A stretch of 64,000 nucleotides of DNA from Rhynchonema sp. JSB1_4 (taxonomy: Eukaryota > Nematoda > Chromadorea > Monhysterida > Xyalidae): positions 1-64,000 of the forward strand of contig JASAMV010000703.1 in assembly GCA_030248065.1 (NCBI GenBank). Direction: 5' to 3'. The first letter of the stretch is position 1. The number at the start of each line of letters is the position of its first letter. Both the position numbers and the translations under genes were made by a program. Positions 22,560 to 54,315 of this stretch are shown here, piece after piece. The notes below the pieces were generated by a model. That model was not told the origin of the DNA. It ran no database searches and saw only the letters and a program-made list of their open reading frames with translations.

Positions 22560-22921
22560 CAGAGGTGGGAATCGGGCCGGGCCGGGCCGAGGTTTCCGGC
22601 CCGAACGGTCGGGCCGGGCCGGGCCGGCTTTTCGGAATGTCGGGCCGGGCCGGGCCGGGATCGTCGGCCCGAAAAGGCCCGACGTCATCGAATTTCAATT
22701 AAAAAATCGGGATTTTTTAGGCTAAATTTGCCAAAATTTCTCGCGATTCCGCAAATCAATACCGACTTCCATGATCATCAGGTATTTCTCTAAACCAAAA
22801 AACAGTAATTTTTGCACCAAAAAATTGCTTCAAAATATCATCAGAAAAAGTCGGGCCGAAAAAATCGGGCCGAGGGCCGGGCCGACCCCCGGACCTCGTC
22901 GGGCCGCGATTCCCACCTCTG
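22560..22921. mobile_element. hAT-like element, GGGCCGG arrays, copy 2
   Basis: Ends CAGAGGTGGGAATCGGGCC and GCGATTCCCACCTCTG; flanks TAGTACGG / TAGCACGG match at 7 of 8 positions as expected of an aged target-site duplication. Internal phrases are shared with copy 1 at 19669. Confidence 0.85.
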
Positions 22922-23001
22922 TAGCACGGCCAATTATCTTTCGCGTTCGCGTCTAGGGCGAGAGAGAAAGGCGAATTCAGTTTTTGCCCTTTGAAAATCA
23001 G

Positions 23002-24085
23002 GGCCCGGTCCACAGAAGCGGATCGTGCCGGCAAGACTGATTATAAATAAAACGGATAAAGCTGATAAAGCTGATAATGCTGATGAACCAGAGATCGGAA
23101 ACGGGCCGGCCCAGCCCGGGCCGGGCCGGGCCGCGATTTTGGAGTTGGTCGACCGGGCCGGGCCGGGCCGGGCCGGAGATTTGGGGGGACCGGGCCGGGC
23201 CGGGCCGAGCAGCCCGGCCCGGTCCGGCCCGGTATGCCTAAATTTGAACGAAATTACCATTTTTTGAACCAAAATTTTCAAAATTTTTGCGCTTCGCGCA
23301 ATAACATTTCCTAGTTCTTGATCTTTTCAGTCATCGTTTTGAAGAAAGAAGCAGTAGCTACCCATACCCAGGCCTTTGCTTTGCAGCAATCAACCTACTC
23401 CTACTGTACCACCAAAAAAGCCTGCCTGCAATCAACCTACCTACTGTAGTACCGACCGGCCGAGCTGGGGGGAGTCCTCCGGGAACAAACTTTTATGTCT
23501 ACATATTGATGAGAATGTACTCTTAAGCGCCAATTTCGCGCGTCACGCGCGATTTTTCGCCTATATGGAGTGAAAAATACCGATTTTCAACCATTTTGAG
23601 CAAAAAATTATACCATACGTACCACACTACTGTACCAACCGGGGCGGCGACTTACGTACTGCATCAGGATGGCGCGTCAATCTACCTACCTACCCTTCCC
23701 CCCAGCTGTACCAACCAGTGAAAACAAGTATTCTGCAGAAAATTTTCGAATTTTTTTTCAGCTTTTTGGACTTCCGTAATCACAGCTTTCCTGAGATTGG
23801 GCCTTTAGGGAAGGCTGATTATGGCTACGTTTAATTTGTAAGCAGTCTTCCCCCCACAGCCTCTGCAGGGTGTACTGATTACCATGGTAATCAGTCTTCC
23901 ATCAACCAAGCGGATTACCACTAACATTGACACTTACACAAACACTAACGTTGACACTAACACTAGCACAAACGTTGACATAAAAATAAACACAAAAGAG
24001 GAAATCCTTGTGTTTATGTTAGTGTTAGTGTCAACGTTAGTGTTAGTGTTAAGGTTAAGGTAATCCGCTTCTGTGGACCGGGCCC
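23002..24085. mobile_element. 1.1-kb composite bounded by GGGCCCGGTCCACAGAAGCG
   Basis: GGGCCCGGTCCACAGAAGCG with GGAT at 23002-23025 is exactly inverted at 24062-24085. Inside are a GGGCCGG block (23100-23235), a TACTGTACC block (23380-23710), the second copy of the repeat seen at 508-580 (about 23846-23912), and an inverted pair built from CACTAACACTAGCAC / GTTAGTGTTAGTGT at about 23930-24055. No clear target-site duplication and no coding region. Confidence 0.65.
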
Positions 24086-24123
24086 AGTTTTCCCAGAATT
24101 CCGTTCGGCACCAATGGTCAGCC

Positions 24124-24840
24124 CAGGGTTGAAAAAAAAATTTTTTTATTAACGAGCTTTTTTTTTTAAAAAAAAATTTTTTTTTTGATTTTTTTTGACG
24201 AAAATTTTTTTTATTAGAAAAAGTGTTGCAAACGACGTTTCAGGATAAATGAAATCGATGCAACATATTTTTCAAAAATTGAAAAATTTTCGCCTGAGAC
24301 CCAACTTGTGTGGTGACACCCGGTAGCATTGTGCAGATTCTATGGAATCCTACCAGTCTGAGGTTGATGTTGACTAACGATGTTACTCTAACGTATTGTA
24401 GCATGCCGTACAACGTATTTTAATGCATCTAATGCCGTATATCTGATATACGACCATCAAAATATCGATTACAGCCCAAATCTTGCGTGTCAGATCGACT
24501 TTGCGCGCCCGGTTTTGCACCAGACCTATGTATATACATGTGTAGTAGCATGCAGTGGTACATTATCGGTGCCACATCACTATAAAAGACCATCCCCGCG
24601 CATCCCTGTACGGATTTGGGGACAATACAGGGCGCCGCAGGAGCGATTTTGGAAAAATTGTCCCGTCCACAGAAAAAAAGTGCCAATTTTTTGCCTCTAA
24701 AAAGGCCATTTTTGGACATTTCAGCCCATTTTGGGCAACTTTTTTTATTAAAAAAAAAGCAAAATCTGAGTTTCAAAAAAAAAATTTTTTTTTTTAAAAA
24801 AAATTTTTAATTAACCACTTTTTTTTTTGAAACAACCCTG
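24124..24840. mobile_element. hAT-like element with A/T-run ends
   Basis: Perfect 8-bp duplication GGTCAGCC (24116-24123 and 24841-24848). Short ends CAGGGTTG / CAACCCTG followed by long A and T runs. The 717-bp interior has no recognisable protein. Confidence 0.85.
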
Positions 24841-24890
24841 GGTCAGCCCGTTCGGTCAGCTCATTAACAGAGCAAGAACAGTAGGCACCG
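24841..24890. repeat. Fragment of the TTAA MITE family
   Basis: GTTCGGTCAGCTCATTAACA followed by GAGCAAGAACAGTAG matches the interior of the elements at 8588-8827 and 54078-54315. Only this piece is present. Confidence 0.6.
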
Positions 24891-25366
24891 AACTACTTTC
24901 TCACACCGACTTTTACACCCAACTGACCTTTACACCGTTTCGAAAATACCACCCCCACCCCAAATGGGAATAATCCATCAAAAAATAATTTCCTGAATGG
25001 CAAGCCAGAAAATGACCTGTTGGCTGCGCGACAACCTCGAATTCACGCACACCAACATGCAGTCAACGGACGGGGCCCAATCACATTCAAACCTCTCTTT
25101 AGCGTGTTCATGTTGGATTACCCTTACCCTTCATGTTCTCATGAATGTTCTGAGCGCAAAAGAACTGTTGAGAACGAGGCAGGAGCATCGCTCGTTACAC
25201 GATGTCGTGTCACTATCATGGCTTCACTTAGAACTCAAGTTGGCAGTTGACCTCCCTCGGAAAACTTTGCTCATCAGGCACAACAGGGGGAGATGATCAA
25301 TTTTACCGAGTGTGCTCTAATATTCCACACTTTCTTCCTGCATCCTTGCCACGCACACACAACATC

Positions 25367-25914
25367 TTAAAGGGTGTGTCTAACGTCTCTTAACCCCATG
25401 TTTTATTGGGTGCAATCGAAAGATGACCTCGACAGGCCGCCGTGTGCAAAAAACCGCGTCTTCTAGCTCGCTAAATCGCGAAATATTGAGGGTTACTTTT
25501 CGAATTAAATCAATTTCCGGACACAAAACTCCAGGCGCTTTTGAGTGCGCGCTACTCACGTTTGGCGTTTTTCTGCTGAAACATTGCATGTTTAAGCGCG
25601 GCTCAGCCGCCTATACAATGCACGTAGACGCTCAACACACACCGCTCTGGCTGCTGGCTTGACTGTGGACACAATGAATGTTTCATTTAACACATAGAAG
25701 CTGGTTTGTGTGTGTTTCGCTTCGTAGCTCTTTTCCGTCTGCTCAGTCTGAATTTTGTGTCCGGAAATTGATTTTATTCGAAAAGTAACCCTCAAGATTT
25801 CGCGATTTAGCGAGTTAGAAGATGCGGTTTTTTCCACACGGCGGCCTTTCAGGGGCATCTTTCAATTCCACCCAACAAAACATGGGGTTAGGAGACGTTA
25901 GACACACCCTTTAA
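25367..25914. mobile_element. TTAA-flanked fold-back element, ~165-bp inverted arms
   Basis: TTAA at 25367-25370 and 25911-25914. The arms begin AGGGTGTGTCTAACGTCTC and stay complementary for about 165 bp (for example GGGTTACTTTTCGAATTAAA against its partner near 25770). Non-coding, about 548 bp, ending 119 bp before the candidate microprotein start. Confidence 0.85.
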
Positions 25915-26033
25915 TGGAGGACAGCCGTCCACTGCGCCGATCGTTTGATGGTCATCATACTGTATTGATACATACTGTAACTGAAACGGTACAAAAGTAA
26001 CCACATTAACGCATTGGGTACATAAGACTTGTT

Positions 26034-26366
26034 ATGACGAACCGTGGAACATCTGAACTCAACTGCGACATAAACAGCGCGAAATATGTTTTGTTCGATT
26101 TTCCGTTGCCAGCGTTTCCGATCCCTTATGTGTCGAAAAGCGAAATTGTACAGGTGAGTAGTGGGCTAATTATACTTTTTGCATAGTTATGATCTTTTCA
26201 AAAAATCCTGCATTTATTGTTGCTTTTTTGTTGTTACAATAGAACAATCCATGTTGTAAATTTCTGTCCGCTGTTGCAGGCCTCCGGCAACCTCCTGCGT
26301 CACGTAACGTGGAAACGTGGGAACGCTTTGTCGATTAACAGACGGTTTGAAATCAACTCACAATAG
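26034..26366 (+). CDS. Candidate two-exon microprotein (68 aa)
   Basis: Exon 1, 26034-26153, starts with an ATG and ends CAG at a consensus GTGAGT donor. Exon 2, 26280-26366, follows CTGTTGCAG and ends at TAG. The 126-nt intron splits the frame at phase 0 and joins 40 codons to 28. The protein begins MTNRGTSELNCDINSAKYV, has a hydrophobic proline-rich middle (LFDFPLPAFPIPYVSKSE) and a basic C-terminal part (LLRHVTWKRGNALSINRRFE). No signal peptide is evident and I recognise no family. The PLPAFPIPY segment followed by a basic helix would suit a small membrane-associated or mitochondrial protein, but that is conjecture. An AATAAA lies 63 bp past the stop. It could instead be two exons of a larger, partly missed gene. 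Confidence 0.45.
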
Positions 26367-26428
26367 TCGACAACACGAAAAGAAATATCACTCCCTAATG
26401 GAACTTGAACGATTATGGCCTCATTTCC

Positions 26429-26434
26429 AATAAA
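26429..26434 (+). terminator. Polyadenylation signal AATAAA
   Basis: Canonical hexamer 63 bp downstream of the TAG of the candidate microprotein gene, at a normal distance for its 3' end. Confidence 0.4.
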
Positions 26435-29400
26435 TATTGTTTTGTTATTGGTGACGCATTCAAAAATATGTTTATCATATCTGCATCAAATATTCTCGCA
26501 ATGTGATCATTCCAAAATTCGCATAAATTACGAACAAAAAGCATCTGATTATTTGAGCTCTGCCTCGACAAAATCAAATGCTCTCGTTGCTAATGTGATG
26601 GATGACTCGCGCAGTGACGTCGCATACTTTTTTGGAACTCATTAACCATATACGTACATACCATGAAGTACCTATGTATGCATTAATTAAATTGTTACTT
26701 ATTGAGCCAGAACAATATCAGCCGGATTATGAACATCAAGGCCGCAGATTAACGGCGAATCGTAAGCCGCGCAGCTTATTATGTGGCGCGTACCAATGTT
26801 CTCACAAAGTTATAACGTTCGTGAGGTCTGTGCGAGGCCGGGGCACAGTATCGGTCATTGGACATGTGCACCGTACGCGTCATCAGGTACAGGTAAACAC
26901 AAGCATATTGCTCAGTTCGTTGCCTGCGTCAGACACGAAAGCAGATAAACAAAAACAAGTTGACAAAAACATGAGTTCATCGACAGTCTCATAAAGTGCA
27001 TAAAACCAGGTGGCTGAATTGCTGGGTGTTCAGATTTTCAGCCAGCCAGTGACGGACAACCGAGGAAGCTGCGTACATACGACATACCGCAGAATGCCAA
27101 ATACCCCCAGTCCCAAGTAGACGATTGTTAGGAAGACCTATGGTTGTTTTCAGCGATGTTTCTTATGGGGGGGGCTTGTCTCGGAAGTTATTTTTCTTGA
27201 AATCTCGAATCTGAAGTACAGTATGTGTCCCAAGTCCCCGGGGGACTTATCTGGCATTCTCCGGTAGTTGGTTTTTGTACCTGCTGAGTCTGGAGCCATA
27301 TTCATGCTCAAACTACTGCTGAGAACAGCATTCAACGGCTTATATTTGTGCCACAACTATAGCACAAATCCCGCATGCAAAACAAGCAGGGATTCGGCTC
27401 GCTATATGGACTTGATTCAGCTGTGATAAAAAAATATTGAAAAAAACGAGTAAAAAATTGGTGTCATATGAATCTGAAAACATTTGCAGTAAGTAGTACG
27501 TATGTATGTATAGCTGGCCCGATCCGGAAACGGACCAATCATCAAGTTTGATACCCAGCCATCCAAATTACAGTATATACTGTACATACCTGCTTCAGGA
27601 CACGCAACTGCGGTCGTATTCTGACGTATTCCTTTCTCACAATTCTACCCCTCACGTCGTTGCTAACAACAACAACAATCTGTGTAAAAATAACTGGACC
27701 GGCTGATTATGTGCAGCTGGACAGCTTATGCGCTCCGCTGTTTACGTTCCATCATCGCGAACTCATTGCGTCTTTTTCGCTCCGGTTTATGCCCAAGCCG
27801 GTCCGTCAATTATTATGCCACTGTAGTCAACTTTTAAAAGTCGAAAAAAATCGACGCGACCATTTTTTGTAATTACGTTGGGAAAAACGTATACATATGT
27901 AGCTACTGTACGTGTTAGCGTGAACGGCAGTGGGAAGAAAGAACGAACGTGTCATTTTTCACTCAATTCCGCAACAAAAACCAAACCTTGATCGAGTTCG
28001 AGAAAAACAAAACAAGACCTGGGTATCATATTATGCTGCGTTCTGTCTGTGGCAATCGGTAAAGTTTGGTTGGCCAAATTTCTCTGTCTTCGCGGTTGTT
28101 GTTTGCCTCTGCTTGTGGTGTGAAGCGAAAAGCAACTGCGCGTTAGAGACATTACTTGGAGCGCGCGCGCGGCAAGGTTATTCTGAGCACGCGATTCAAC
28201 TGACTGTATGTTGAAAGTACATATGCGCCGGTCTAACAAACAGCTGGTTTGAGTCGATGAGAGGTAAACCTCAACTTTTGGCCAGACTGACGACGACCTC
28301 CGTTAACGTTTTGGCTGTGTTATTGTTTTTGAGCGAGTGTCAGAAAAAAGTTGAGAGTTGAAGACAAAGTCGACAAGCTGTTTAGCAAGGGCAGCCACCA
28401 GCACCCATAGCTGTCACTTCAGTTGAGTTACATTATTTTGTACCGATCATGTGTGTGTGTGTGGCTTTGGAGCACATTTACAATAACTGCTTCAAGACCA
28501 TTCGTTGTTTCAACGAACTTTATTTTCTGTAACGCGCATGAGATTCTGAGATCGCCCGGTAGGAACCAGTGATGGCTCATCTTGCAATCACTGACCTCAG
28601 CAATCTGGGCTTTATATCGAACATTGGTATTGCACCAGGCTGCTGATATCCAACTTGATTCGCAGATCCTGCTTTGGCCACGTGACCTTTTTGACTAACG
28701 ATTTTAATAGCTGTTTACCAAGATCGAATTTCGTCCAGCTCTGCTTCTGAGCAATCTTAGGAACAACTTCATCCGCGAAAATACATATAGTGGCATCGGC
28801 AAATCTCTAAATTCTCCTTCATTCAAAAAATCACACGGGGTCAGGACGGATTTGATCACCAAGTTTGACACTGATCGTTCAAAATATGGCCAAGCTGTCA
28901 CGCGTAACGTTGATTGGACCACTCCTTTACAGGCCATAATGCGTTGTGTGGCAGTGTAATCGCTGCCCAGCTGTTTTGTGCGGAGGTTGACAACAAAACT
29001 TTTTTCCATCATAACGAACTTGTGCGCGTGTAGCTAGTACTAGCTGACTTATGGCTGGTGCTTGCCTATGTTGTGTGTGCGTGGGTCTTGTTGATGCCTA
29101 TGCGTGGCTGGTATGGTGACACACAAAGAAAAAACTCACTCATACCCACCAGTTTGGTTGTTTTGGTTTTTAAACCGAACTCGATAACGCCTTCGAAGTT
29201 TGAAATCTGCGTTGCTCAGCCAACTCACAAACATGTGTTCAAAGCCGGGCTTACTCAACCGCGCTGGTCAGTGACTCACTTATATTTATACACACGTTTA
29301 CCTGCGTATTCTGTGTGTGTGCGCGTGCATGTCATATGTTGTTACGCAACTGCACTGGTTCAACTAGCCCTATGTGACCAGCCGTGGTTTTTAACCAGCT

Positions 29401-29451
29401 TCATTTGCGTCAGTAGCCTGCCACAACGTAGGGCTGTTGTCACTTGTGAAA
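26435..29451. other. Non-coding stretch upstream of NLK
   Basis: No supported exon, RNA gene or complete transposon. AT-rich at the left, with short GTGTGT runs at about 28449. It may hold NLK regulatory sequence. Confidence 0.45.
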
Positions 29452-29614
29452 ATGTCACACGCTCATGCACACAACAAACAAGCCAATGCGAGCAGGAGCA
29501 CCCAGCAACCAAACCCAGAATCACAAACTGGATATGGTACTACCACCATGTCGATATTTAGCTACCACCAGCAGCAGCTAGAGTATGGAGCCCAGCTCCA
29601 GCTATGCACATACT
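29452..29614 (+). other. Possible upstream coding exon of NLK (weak)
   Basis: An ATG-led frame rich in His, Gln, Ser and Thr (MSHAHAHNKQANASRSTQQ; YHQQQLEYGAQLQL) runs 54 codons to a GTAAGC donor. NLK proteins often have His/Gln-rich N-termini, and the frame at 31537-31902 lacks an early ATG. The donor is phase 1, so it cannot join the exon at 32186 directly. No acceptor was identified. Confidence 0.15.
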
Positions 29615-29615
29615 G

Positions 29616-31536
29616 TAAGCAGGGGCGAAAAAGTGTTCACAAAATTTGTTTTCACCACTCCAGCTCCAGCAAGCAGCATACAGAGGCTTGTTTATGCGCT
29701 CGTGTTTATTCTGTTTGACCGCGTGCGCGCGTCACGTCGCTGCGCTCGCATTTGTGTGTCTGTCTGTGTTAGTCAGACACCACATGCACACCAACCAACA
29801 CTGGAGCAGAGCACAGTGTGACCGTGCCGCGCGCGTACCTACTTGTGTGTTGTGTCGCGTCAGTCCTACTGCTGCCTGTCTCACTCCTCGTACACTCCTG
29901 CATTTTGGGCTGTGTGTGTGTGTGTGTGTGTCTGGTCACCTCGGTAGTACACCCCAACCCCGAACCATTCTGCCTTTCTCTGTACGTTTTGGTTGGACAC
30001 ACCACATTTAGACCCAGCCCAGTTTCTGTCTTGTCGTGTCCTTATTTGACCACCGCAAAACATCATTCGCATTTGTCTATCTGCTGCTCTTGCCAATGAT
30101 GCTGCTTCCTTTTGTATCCATCATTGTATCTGCATATTCATTTGTTCCCTGCGCGATTACGTGTGCTTTTGACTTTCCTCGTTTTGTGCCTTGTGCAATG
30201 AGAAAGGTGCCAGAATGTCGCCCTCCGCCCTGGCCCCAAGCCACCACAAGCCAAGCTCAACCAACAACCCGGAACCCACAACAAGAGCAGATAGTTCACT
30301 TGACTGTTTGACTGTTTTTTCTGGCTGCTCTTTTTGTCATCATGCCCACAGTCAGCCAGCTACGACAACATGCCATGCACGTATTATGATGATGTGTACA
30401 TGTGTACTTGCTTGTCCGGGACAAAATCAGAGAGAACCACTTGCTTGCAGCGCACTTTCATTCCCTCTCTCTCCACAATTGGTGTTTTTTTGCTTGTGTC
30501 AAATTAGTCACTTTGCCACACGGCAAAACTGGTGTTCCAACCAGGCTGCATGCAGCTACACTCGAAGGCACGTGCCTTGCGTGAAGAGCATGCTCTTGCA
30601 CATCATCATACCAGGTGGTTGTCTGACCCAAGCGAAGTCCAGTTCAAAAACCGGACCTGTACACGCGTGTGTTGTGTGCAACATTAAAACATTGTGCATC
30701 GCACTTGCAACAACAGTACTTTTCTGTCAGTGACGCTGAATTTTCCTCTCTCTCTCGCAGCACTTGTTTCCCAAAAATGTTGAATTCGATGAATATTTTC
30801 GGTTTCAGTAGCACATCGTTTCATTTACAATAGTTATGCGGTGACTTATGAGTTGCGCCGTTTGTGTTCAAACGAAGAAAAACGTCCCGTCACTACCACA
30901 CAGTTTCGGAGTTTTATTTCATTATTCCAAGCCAGGCCACGTGCACGTGCACACTGAGCGGTATGTTTTGAGTTACGTATGAGTTTTTGGTTTTACGGTT
31001 TCACGCTCACTCTGTCTCTCAAAGTCTGTAGCAGTGCATCGAATGAACAACAGGCCTTGTTTCAATTACCAGTCCGCACGAACCACTTTTTCATTCCGTT
31101 CCAAAACCACATTTCTTTGTGCTCCATCCTATTCAACAGCTTTTATAATTCTCTTTCAGATCACAATTATACTGTCCCGTTAATCGATCGGTATTAACGC
31201 GGTATAGCTGCCCGATCACCAAGCCACAACATTACATAAACGCTCAAATTCGTTGTGTTTGCGAATTCGAAATCTCAACGACTCACACGCAAACGCCACC
31301 CGTTCGCTCTCAAGTGTGATCGCAAATATACATTCGCGTATCGATTGCACTAAGTGCAATTCACATTCCACGTTCAATTTCGTCCAGATATTCACTGCCA
31401 ATACTGAATTCGATATTTCCATTCAATTATTGATTGGTTGATTGGCGCACAGCGCATTCGATCCGATCTTGATGACCGTCGAATCAATTGGATCCCTTTA
31501 ACACTGCCCAATCGCATTCGTGTCACATTCACGTGA
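29616..31536. other. NLK 5' flank with short (TG)n runs
   Basis: Contains TGTGTGTGTG at about 29910-29930 and pyrimidine-rich CTCTCTCTCTCGC at about 30746. No supported gene. Probably promoter, 5' untranslated or intron sequence of NLK. Confidence 0.4.
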
Positions 31537-31881
31537 CACACACGTATTCAAATCGTTATCACTCATCAGCGCGCCAGCATCACGGGGCGCAAACAACGTT
31601 CGATTGAACTGATTGAATCGGCCAGCAGCAGCACAGCATTTGATCCGTGCTCGTTCTACGTTGATTTGATCGAACAAGCAACAGTCGCGGCCGAGACAAC
31701 GACCGCAAGCAGCAATAAGAAATCGGTCTCAGACCAGGACCTGCTGGTGAGCAAGGCCGCAACGAAACATCGAGTGCAACGCACGTCACTTTTGCACAGC
31801 ACCAGATCGTTGCCGTATTTGATCGACCAGTCGACAACCAATCAGCGCGCGGCGCTCAAACATCGAAACTCAACCAATAAC

Positions 31882-51288
<19,407 letters not shown>

Positions 51289-54077
51289 GGAGGTACCGGG
51301 GCACCGCCAGCTTTGTACATACACCCAATACTACTACACTCAACAACAACCGTGCCGACTTAATGCGTACGTTACTAATGCGAGAGACACATTTAAGCAT
51401 ATACACTATCTTTATATACATACACATACATTCGTGCGTGCATTTTATACATATTCGATGATGATGATGATTGTTGTTATCACACTTGGTTGACTGATGT
51501 TTCATGCGATGCTAATATATGATATATGAATATGATTGGTGCCCTCCGCGTGTACAGACTATAACTGTGTCTCTCGATCGATTTTGTACCCCTTTTTTAT
51601 ACTATGATTTGTGTGTGTACCGTCGTGTCTAAGTCCAACGCACTCAGCTTTCACCGTCCCCACAATGTGTGTACCTGCTGTGTAGTAATCGATACCATGT
51701 GTCTTTGTTGAACCCCTGTCCTTATCCAAAAAGGGGTCAGGCACCTCCGTGTTTTAAAAGAACGGTCCAGCAACGAAATCTCTCAACTATATTGTTTCAA
51801 GCCATCGTTAATAATCGGTTCTTTAATAACTTATTATACTTGATCATTCAATCGATTGTGTTTTATTACCATACTATCTATTGTTACTGTCGTATCAAAA
51901 ACTGCCAAATGTCTTTCAACGCATTGCTATTTGTCTATTGTATATCATATGGCCGGCTATAACAATTATTATTTGAAAATCATCTGTTTTTATATCGTCC
52001 ATCGAACCAACTGAAGACTGCATTCAACTCATATTCACAATTGTATTCAATTCACGTTCGAAATGGTTGCTATGCGTAATTCACACTGCTATTCACTGAT
52101 TGATATGCCTCGCATTTACAAAACACCATAAAGATTGTTCTCAACCGCAAGTTCCCAAATGTGAATCGTCTGTTAAAAATCTGGCTTGTTTCGTGCCAGA
52201 TTCAAGCGTTTTTACTATTCTGCGCCGAATCAAACTCAATAATGTGTTATCTGCTGCCGTAAATCTTTCCCAAATAAATCAGCTCACAAAGATAAGCTCC
52301 GAGATTTGCTACAAACCGCGCTTGAGTATCGTGTTACTGTATTCCATTTGCATTTGAAACATCTCCCGACATACAAGCTGCAGACAGCTACATAACATTC
52401 TGAGTATCTGTCGTCATGGTTATGTTTGTTTGTACCGTCACTACCGAACTTTCTGTTGTTATCTTTTTTGTTGTCTCAAAAATCCCAACCACATACTGCC
52501 GTCTTGATTCATATATCCACACAAATCACCAGCTACACCATTCATTTAAAAAAGTTTGTTTTGCTCTTTTTTCAAAAAATGGCTCTTGTCGTCTTGTTGA
52601 ACCTTTGAGGTGCTTTCATATACCCATGCGCGCAGATATAATTCATCATCGGAGACTCACAAACATGCGCTGATTCCATTTTAGATAAATGCTGCTAAAC
52701 ACATTCGCACCTTTTACCAATTCTCAAACAAAATATATGCAACTTTCCATCATTGGATCACAGTTATTTAAATCATTGCTTACTTAAAACTATTGACATG
52801 TTGAATGCAACTATTCATGTATTTCTTTAGTTCGATTGTTGTTGTGATTTTGCATATACGCCAAACTTCGTTTTATCTTAAAAAGTAGGCCGTCAATCAA
52901 TTGTTAAAAAAACAATAACTGCAATTTTAAAGCTGTTGACTAAAAAAACAACCATCACAACCACGTTGCTTAAAAACAGTTCATAATTATCCTAACTGAT
53001 TTGTTGTTGTTGTTAACATCCAGCTGATTAACACTGCCATTTGTGTGAGATATGCCTATACATACAGTATATAGCCAGGCCACTGATTGATTCATTTAAA
53101 TTGATCGATGAATTGATTGACTATCGATTTCTATGTCGTGCCACCCGCTGCCGACCGTTTTTACCCGATTGCTTTTCAACGTTGTACAGCAAATTATTTT
53201 TGTTTCGTTTTTTATCTTAATATTTCACATGATTATATTCGTTACAGAGATATATCTCCCCTTTATGTATTGTTATATAAACCTCTATCTCTCTTTCATT
53301 CGCTTCTTTATGAACCAATATTTAAAATGCCGATTGTCCTCCGCTATCCTTAGCTTTCAATATTTTTTTCTTCCTTTTCTTCTTTCCCATTATTCTTTTA
53401 TCTCTGTTCTCTTCCTACACATTGGCAATTTCCCTTACTTACTTGTTAAAAAAATCTGCTGATTCCAAATCCAATACCTGACATCTACTGTGGTACATTG
53501 TCTATGTACCCTGTTACAGTACCTAATATTCCCCCAGCTCACGCACCGGCTCTCCTGCCGTCGTTTAGGCACCTACTGTATGTTTTTCTTTTGATGGTAA
53601 TATCATCATAATAATAACCGTTCAATACCTCATGCTTTGTGTCACTGGTTTACAGACAATGTTAAGTATAATGAACTGAAATATCAGCTGTAAATCGATG
53701 ACCCAAGCCGTGTACGCTTCATTATTGGTGCTTGATTATTTCCGTAGAATCATTGTGTATTTGGTAGGTGTAGCGTAAACTACTGGTGTTTCACTGTATC
53801 TGCTGCGTGCCACGGTTCAGTCAAGTACCCACCTATCACTTAGGTACCGTTTGTCCCCTTCTAAACACAGTATATGCCTACTGTATGTATGTATGTATGT
53901 ATGTGTGTGTTTGTTGATGTTTCATGCGTGCCACACGCCACATCGCGCCCGTTGGTCTTTCCCAGCCGTTATATGATACCAATAATAAGAACTTTGAATG
54001 ATTCATTGATTGATTAATATAACATTATCGATTGTTGATTAATCGATCGATAATCATCTGAGTAGCGATCAATATCA
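51289..54077. other. AT-rich region between converging genes (NLK side)
   Basis: Downstream of the NLK stop; probably its 3' untranslated region and then intergenic DNA. CAAATAAATC at about 52270 and other AATAAA-like hexamers exist, but none is clearly the NLK polyadenylation site. A 109-codon hydrophobic frame at 53133-53462 looks like a by-product of T-rich sequence. Confidence 0.45.
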
Positions 54078-54315
54078 TTAAAGGCCGATTTATACTTCTG
54101 ACTTCCGGGAAGTAGAAGTCACAATCCGGGGAAGTCACTACCACGCAGAAGTGCCCGGCAAGGCAGTGATTGCTTGTAGTGATTGCCTGTTCCGCTCTGT
54201 CCATTGACCGCTGCCTACCGTCTACTGGTCTTGCTCTGTTAATGAGCTGACCGAACAGGCAATCACAAATTTCTGACTGCTACTGCCGGACAGTCAGAGT
54301 ATAAACCGACCTTAA
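54078..54315. mobile_element. TTAA-flanked MITE (GGTCGGTTTATAC family), copy 2
   Basis: TTAA at 54078-54081 and 54312-54315; 238 bp. It is the reverse complement of the copy at 8588-8827 over nearly its full length, with a tandem change near CCGAACAGGCAATCAC. Non-coding. Confidence 0.88.

Noticed and set aside
29818..30311. Several plus-strand frames of 90-180 codons near 30 kb
   Set aside because: Low-complexity or GT-rich readings in different frames over the same DNA, without start context or splice support.
53133..53462. 109-codon hydrophobic frame
   Set aside because: Phe/Ile/Leu-rich reading of T-rich AT-rich DNA; no splice, homology or polyadenylation support.
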